From: Scolanthus callimorphus
Taxonomy: Eukaryota > Cnidaria > Anthozoa > Actiniaria > Edwardsiidae
Assembly: GCA_033964015.1 (NCBI GenBank)
Contig: CM066920.1
Span: 7,593,912-7,657,911, forward strand
DNA: 64,000 bases
Direction of reading: 5' to 3'
The position numbers and the translations under genes were made by a program. Position 1 is the first letter of the stretch; every line of letters starts with the position of its first letter. Positions 36,801 through 45,244 of the stretch are shown here, in pieces. Under the pieces are notes generated by a model. It worked only from the letters and a program-made list of their open reading frames with translations, was not told the DNA's origin and did no database searches.

Positions 36801-39800
36801 ATTTGATTCAGCACCATTCGACATTAGGCGCACTGCTGAGTGATGTTGATCTGGTTTGACACCACCATTTAGCCAGCCTAGCTGGCTCTCGGGTGTGCGC
36901 GAAGCGCGGAGGCGAGTGGAGGCGAGTGCTTGGCGGAGGCGAGTGCGACAGCATCCAGGGCGCCTCGATTTCGTGCGCGCCTGGAATCTGTCTCGGAAAA
37001 CGACTCCTCTCGCAAACAAACAGAGCCGGCTACGCAGGCTACCACCATTCAACACCGTTCACACTGTCTTAGCTTAACCCGCCTAATCACTGCAGTGATC
37101 ACTTACCAGTTGCGGTCCCACCGATGTTCGAGAATATTACCTCGGCTATCAGTACATGGGTTGGGTCCAAGTTGAGAACTTGGCACAATCTGAAATTAGA
37201 GGTGGTTAACTATTTGATAAATGACCATATTTACAGCCATAGTTGAAAACGGAACAGATAGCCCTACAAGTATGCAAGGGAATGGGCTGTTCCAAAACAA
37301 ATCCCGTACCCCCCTATCGAGGAACTCCAAATTTTCAAAAATTGCTCTACCCCTGTGGAAATTCCAGACTCCTGTACAACCCCTGTTCTAATGGGCCTGT
37401 GGATATTCCACAGTTGCAAATGAATACCCTGTGGAAATTCCAGGGAAAAATGCAGCTACGCACACATGCAGCTACGCACCTGCTGTCACAATCTATTTCA
37501 TTTATTTCATTTTACCTTAGAACGTTACTTAGGGACTTGTTGTCCCGTTTTGCCAACAAAGAGCTTTCTCAGCTGTTCCCTCACCTGATAGTAACGGGAG
37601 TTAAGAGTAATACTGTCGTAACGTTATCCTGAGAAGCAATAAGAAAAAGAACATAAACCCATTCATGCATAAACAATGATAAAAGAGAAAGTAAAGGAGG
37701 GGGAGAGAATGAATGGAATGTCATCCTCGGTAGTTGGACACGTGAGTGATTGCACCACGTGAGTGATTGCACCAGTTACATTTCTTACTGCAGTAATTTG
37801 TACCAAACTCCGATGAATGCTAACCATGTGATAAAAGCTCGCTGATGAGGACTTTCTTGTCAAGAAGCAAGTTTATTTTCTTTTTTTGGGTAGTATGGGG
37901 TCTGACTAACAACTGATAACAGACTTTAAAAAAAGCTGACAACTGACAAACTTAAAGTCTAACTGACACTAACTTACTTTGTCGTCTGCTGCCGCTGCCA
38001 GAGTCAAATCCAAGAAAATTATCCGACTTAGAAATCATGAATTTGCGCTCACTGACACTGGGAACCCCATCAAAACCCTATTTTTCCGTTAGTCGACGAA
38101 CAAATGCGTCTAGGTCTAGGAGTTAGAGATCAGGGTCCGGTTGCTCGAAAGTGGTTTAGCACTAATCCAGGATTAATTACCATGGTGACTCGATGGTTTT
38201 TTTCAGAACTAAACCAAGGTTTAAATTTAATCCACCTTTGAACAACCCGCACCAGAGTATAGGGGAGTGTAGCAAAAGGAAAGTCTTTCCGGTGGTTACG
38301 TCAGCACGAGCCATTACCAAGAATGCAGAGACAATCGCGGTAGCGAAACATAACATTGTTATCAGAAGCCAAACCCGGCCTTGGGATAATTTATACGCCT
38401 GCAAAAGAAACAACATGGTGTCAGAGAATTCGGTATGACTGCCGATAAGTCGGCTTTTGAATCGTGCCGCGACCGCAAGTCACGTGCAAGTCGAACTCGA
38501 TACAAAATGGCCAAGAGAAGGCAAGGCCTAGGACCCGCGCCGTACAAAAAGTGATCAACGAGAAAGCGCTAAACCAGACTCGTTAAACACGGAGTTGTAA
38601 AAGGAGCGGGCCCGCGGGCCTTTGATTGTCAGTTGTCACTCAGCTGTTGTAGAGTTAACACCTCTCTGTGACGCGAAATTCAATATTTCTATTCAAAACG
38701 CGAGTTTGTAAAGAAATAAATAGGAACTCTTTGCTTTTTAAACAATTACCTTTTAGTTGCTGCAGAATAATTTTTATTACAACCGGTTTGGCTCAGATAA
38801 AACCTTTTCGTGCGGAGAGCAACACTTATTAGTATTCATAAGGATCGAAATATTCTGAACCGCGAAATTCAAAATGTGAGCTGAAAACGTTAGTAATCAT
38901 CAAATAACCAATTATTCAGTATTCTACAAGTAACTGCATTGCTATTTATTCAAAAATAATTTTATTTAAACTTGTTGGGGGTCCTATAAAAGCACTTTTG
39001 CCGGAGACTGAACATTCTCGACTTTATTGTTGAAATATGAATTTATAATTGCCGATTCAAGCGTGAAAATGGGCGGTCTTTTCCCTTTTATACCGGAACT
39101 CCGTGTTTAAAGTTAGTGCGTTTTGCGTTACAGGACTGTAACCAGTATTGCGTTACTTGGTAGTGGCCTAAAGGCTTATGGGAACGGCGAAGTAAATCCT
39201 CACCATAATCCTTTGCGCGCCTACCAAATCCTTTCAAAACCTTGTGCGTTCGCGACAGAGTATGAGTCTGCTCTTTACCTAGCCTCCTCCACAGGCGCCT
39301 CTCTCTCTAACCGCTCTCAGAACAACGGAAAAGCGAAACCGGAAGCGGCTGTGGCGAGAACCGGCCCCCCTCTCTCTCTAACCGCTCTCAGAACAACGGA
39401 AAAAGCGAAACCGGAAGCGGCTGTGGCGAGAACCTCCTCCCCGCCCCCCTTCGTAATTTTTTGTCGCTAACCCACAGGAAGCCCAATTTCCTGTTTCCTG
39501 TTTCCGTTCTTTCTCTTAAACGGAGTTGCCTGCGGAGGAGGCTACTCTTTACCTTTAATGCCACAAAATCGAAAAACCCAGTCTTGGCAAACACCGCAAC
39601 AAGGATCATCTGTGAAAATTAAAACAATGCGCTGTACATCAGGAAGAAACCTTATCCAGGAATCCAGTTCCATGCCAGACAAACAGGGATTCAATGAGTT
39701 CCGTTGCCATGATATCTGGTTGTGCAGAAGGAATGTATCATGGCTCGAAAGAAGCCCCTGGAAGGATATCGTGTTACCCAAAAAGGCACTGCAGAAGCAT

Positions 39801-42800
39801 TCTTCTGGCTCATGCAACTACCATTCCAAACAGCAAGCTAAGAGTGTCCCACTCTATCCATGTTAATATTTTATCCATCGTGGGTCTCTGAAGAAGAGTA
39901 TATTATTTTGAAGTAAAGTTGGTAATTTTAGCAGCGCAAATCATGCAGTCCGCCATTAATCGCTCGTATTCCATAATTTGGTTATGAAAACCACAGTTGT
40001 GATAACCACAGAGGGATAGCGAGACTTTTCTCTACAACGGGATTATATTATTATTTATTTTTAGTCGCTTCTCATTCTCATTCGAGTGCATACGATAACT
40101 GAGAGTCAAGATCTATATTTGGACTGCCTTGTAGTGGAACATGGCGGTCAGCAAAAGTCGTCTTTTGACAGGCTGAAAATTCTCAACTAAAATTCCGTAT
40201 TTTGAACTTCTAACAGCTAAAACGTATTTACAAATGTTTAATAAACTACGGTATCTGGAATGACATTTTCACAGAAAGGAAGGATTCGAATTTCGTACTA
40301 GTTAGTGCTACTATGGAGAAGGTACTTCCCTTACAAAAGTGTGGTTGGACGACGCATTCGCAGAATGGTGGATGTCTTACCATATTTAGCATGGAGAGTG
40401 CTGCGAGAGCCATTAGTGCACCTAGCATTGCGGCGGTCGCTCGGTGGACGAGCTGAGAAGAAGAAAACATAACTTGCGTAAGGCGAGCAAAAGAGGTCGA
40501 TTCACCAAAAGGTGACCTCTCGAATAAAACGTAAAGTAACAGGATTACATCAAAAATATGATCACCCATTCGAATAATAAATGTTGATACTAACCTCAAA
40601 GATGATAAGAACATAAACAAAAATCAAAATGACGAAGGCAATCACAACCTAGAGAAAGAGAGAAAGAAAAAATATAAGATCAGCCAAGCTCTCGTTTGAT
40701 AAAAGAAAAGGAAAATGAAGGACGTTAGAAGTTTGGCAGGAGACGCAACGTTTGAGAAAGATTTAGATCTGAAACCTAGCAACGACGAAAGCGCGTGCCC
40801 AAATGTTTCATGACATCACAATATGAAATTTATTTCGTCATCAAACTTGGGTTTCATATGACGTCGTCGCATCCGCTTGTCCAAAATCGAAGCGCGCGCA
40901 ACGAAAGAGAGCGCTAGAATGTGCGCGCTCTGAAAAGCAAAGAAGCTGTCGGCAAGTGCGCTGAAAATGGACGACTCTAGTTATAACGAATGCGCGCTGC
41001 ATGGCGATAGTTGTGTTACATTTCACCGTAACTATAATTTCACGAACCAAGTGCCTTGTCTGCGCACGTTGCATCCTTATTATGCATTACATTCCAAAAG
41101 TATTTCTGAAGAAAAGAGAGCGCGCGCATATAGCTGGAATACACCCAATGGACGACATCCGTAACAGCAGAAAAGTGCCGAAAACATGTACTGCATACGG
41201 ATTACAACCAGTGAAGAACGAATTCTGATTTGTGATACATGCGCATAAAAAATTGCGTCCTTTTTTATGAACAAATACATGGGCATCATGCTACATCTTT
41301 TGCTTCTTTGAAAATAACGAAATTGTTATATTCGAGTTTATGATTAAGAATGCACTTCTGACGCAACAAACAGGAAAGATCTGAACTTCATTTCGCCTGG
41401 TCGCAAACAATAACGAGAGCCAAAGAGGAAAAATACCTTCTCTTTATCTAATCTGAACTGTCAATCACCGCCTAACTGAGTGACACTGAATTTCCGTACA
41501 CAGATTTCGCTTGACTCTTACTGAACAGAATGGTAATACATCACAGTGCCTTTTTAAAGCCTTGGTGAAGCGCGCGACTGGGGGAAACAGTTTTCAAAGT
41601 GCGGTCTTCTTTCTGGAGGGGGTCTCGGACCACCCCCATGTTGCTTATATATTTCTTAACATGTCCACTAGGCAACAGAGTCGTGAGACCCCACAACTTT
41701 TTATCCCGCTACATCCCGATGATACCTGATTGTCAATGGACACTGGTTCCACAAAATATCTAAAGGAGAGAGCCCACACACTGTAAAACATCAGACTGGA
41801 ACTGCAAATTTAGCATCCGGGGCCTGAAAGAACCAAAGCATGGATAATGTTAGCTCATGAATATAAAGTTACCATCTCTAAGAGACATACCCAAGTTCCG
41901 AAAAAAGCCATTTCCAAACATTTCTCCACCCTGTGGAATTTCCAGGCTCCTGCCCAACACTTGCAGAAATTTGAATCAGCCCTTGAGGAAGTTCTTATGA
42001 CTTGCAAAAATATACCATGGTAATATTCAGGGTAAAAAACAATGACCCCTGTGGAAATTACAGGTTTCTCGATAATGGGGCAATGGATAATAAAAGGAAC
42101 AGCGCAATGGTTTTTATGTCAGAGTTTCCAAACCATCGTCTTGACTCAATAGTGCATTTTACAGTTATAGAAAATCAAAAGTAGGAAATCGATCAATAGG
42201 ACAGTCAGAACCACCAAACATATTACATCACTCACACATCACTTGTTTTCAGGTCAATTCTGAGAGACTGTTGGACAGGAGTGTTGTTGATCTGCTGCTT
42301 CCCTGTTGACACCTTGACAGACAAGTTGGTCACCTGGCAGGAATTTAACACAACGTGTGCAATGAAAAACATTATAGGGTTGCCTGGCTCTGATGTTACG
42401 GCTGACCTGCAGAGACATATCTATCCACATTTATATGTGTTATTAGTAAGAGTACTGTGAAAAGCAGTATGTTTGGGAAACCAGATGCTCCCTACAAGCA
42501 CGCTTCTGCGCACACAAGTGCACCATTAAGAACTGGGCCAAATATGCGGATGTTAACCCCGTTGCGGCCCGTTTCAACCCAAGCAACGCAGGACACAACC
42601 TAGAAGATCTAAGGATCAAGTGTATAAAGTGGGTTTCAAACTCTAGAGACCTCACAGGTGTTGAGGACTATTGGATGGACACTCTGAAAACAATGGCCTG
42701 AACATCAGAGAAGAACTCTAGAACTCTACCTATTTCTATTTAATTTACATGGGCGGGGATGAGAAACATATTTCTCTTTTTACTTGGCCTGATATCACAG

Positions 42801-45213
42801 CTGTATGAGTTGGCCAGAAAAATAGGGTAAAATACCAACTGTTGACACTCTGGGTTCTGCCTCGTACCCAGGCGTCTCAGGTGTGTCAAAAAAGGGCAAA
42901 CAAAAAACCAGCGGGCGATCCCGTAGCCTCCCCGCAGGCTCTCATTCTGGTGTCAGAGCACGCCGTGTAATTGCAGCTCGAGCGCGCACGTTCGTATGGG
43001 ATTTGCTGCCGGCTCACCTGCCGGCACGTTTTTAGCGTAGACTTTCGCCCACGAATGCAGCAACCTTATTGGAGGAAACCTGTAGAATTTTAGCGGTTTC
43101 ATATGACGTCACATTCGCTTCAAAATTTCAAAAATTCATGCCCGGCAGTGCCTTCAGACGTGAAAAACCGGTGAAAAAGTTGTCTCCTAGTATGGTCTCT
43201 CGTGTTCAAGTTCGGTAAACAGATAAAACGACGTCTTTAGATTACCAAGAACAAAACGCTAAGGGAAAAGAACTTCAACAACTTCAAGAATCACGGCCCT
43301 CGTTAACTTCTTGTCGTCGCCAGTTGCAGGTTTCATGAACATAGACATGCATAATTGCGTTTGGTAGCAGTACCAGGACTTTGTGCATGAATGATTTTTA
43401 CGTTGATTCACGGAGTTCGCTTAAAACAATCCGAGCAAGTGCGAGACGCAAGTGAAAACTTTACAAGATGCCAGAAAAAAAGAACTGTGATTTCGAAAAA
43501 AGTTTTTGGGAAATGGTTTTGCGACAGTGGTGATAGATAAGATTTTGTGATTTTCATTTCGATTTTGATTTTGTGATTTCCGTCTTTCAAAACGTTTGCT
43601 TCTCAGGTCTTTCACCCAGCAACAAATAACTGTAGGTGTATGTAAATATTTTCAACCCTTTTATCTGCTTTGCAATGGCAAGAATTGAATAAAATCGATT
43701 CTGTTGCCAATGTGGAAAAATTTAATAAATTCAGGCGCGAAAAACCAAAACACTGCAATGATTAACGTGAATGTACGCTCTTACTGGCTGTATTTTGACA
43801 GCTGACAAGTAATTGACAACTCGATCACGCGTGCAGTTTTGGGGGTGTGTCAGGGGGCGTCCAGTTAAACACACCGGCCTTCCTGGCAGGCTCTCATGTA
43901 CACGAAAGCTCTCAAAAAGCTTCTACCATGGATCGTAGAAAAGATCCATGCTTCTACCCAAAAACTAGCCTCAAAACAACGTGCGCGCGCTTTGCCTGCC
44001 GCATGTAGTCCGCCGCGCGCCCAATAAAAAACGAGAACTTCAACAGAAACAAAGAGAGCCTGCGGGCAGGCTAGCGATCCCGCAAAAGGCAAAACTCGAG
44101 GCCCGCAATGCATCACGGGAAGGCTTGGGCGCTGTCGCAAAGGACCACGGGAAGGCTCATCCCCTGCGCACTTCACTCGCTACTAGTTTCGCTCGGCCGG
44201 AAATCCACAGAAACGCGCCTGGGTGCGAGGCAGCTCTGGGTTTGTAAGGCTCCTGGATTTTTCTGGATTCCTGGATTTTGTTTGTACTCCTGGTAAGCCC
44301 GGAGTTGAAAGTCTTGGAATTAAAAAAAAAACTCAAAAACATTCAAAAAATTCATTTTCAAAATTGAAGACTAAAGATTGTCCTGGAAAAAAAAGCTGAA
44401 AAAGCTCCAAAAAAAAACGTACCCCCCCCCCCCCCCCTATTGAGGAACTCCAAATTTTCAAAAAATTGCTCTACCCTGTGGAAATTCCAGACTCCTGTAC
44501 AACCTCGATAGGGAGGTAATGGATATATTATGGAACAGCCCAATTCCTGGACTTTTTCCAATCTGAGCATATGGATTACCTTATGGTCAGGTAGGTAAGT
44601 TCCATTTACGTCACTAATCCCAACAGTAAGGTATTCTGATGTGGAGATTTCTATAGAAAACATTAGGAAATATATTGTTCCTTCTAGAAACACACAAAGT
44701 AATCTACATAATCCTGCTGAACACAAATGAAACCCCAGGGAGTTTTGACTAAACCCAACTTAAATTCTGGGAAGCCCGCTAGTCTTATTATAGGATCCCA
44801 TATATAGCCACATGGAAATATTCTAGTAATACTACATTTCTGGGGTATCTAATAATTTTGCTCCACATTTCTCTCAGAATCAGAAACTTCTCCTTCCTGA
44901 TCCATTTTTTTTTTTACACAGAGTACTTCTACTCTACAATTCTGCAAGAATTTCTTGAATTTCTCGCTCTTTAGAGAGAGAAACGTTTTCCCGCGCTTTA
45001 TACGCAAAACACTAATCTGCGCATGCGCAATGCTATCTCATGTAATCTGAGGCACTACTATAACGAGGTAGAATCCCATTACATTCCTTAACATTGGGCA
45101 TAGAAATCTGCACCACCCTGTTGAGGACCCCAGTTACAGCTACCCATCCTTCAATTTTTCAATTTGATCCACCCAGCCTGGAATTCAAGTGAATTTTTCA
45201 TGACCACCCTGGA

Positions 45214-45244
<31 letters not shown>

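Noticed and set aside
36654..37055. 133-codon minus-strand ORF between OCA2 exons 15 and 16
   Set aside because: Most of it translates the MITE at 36870-37041; it has no family similarity and would conflict with OCA2 splicing.
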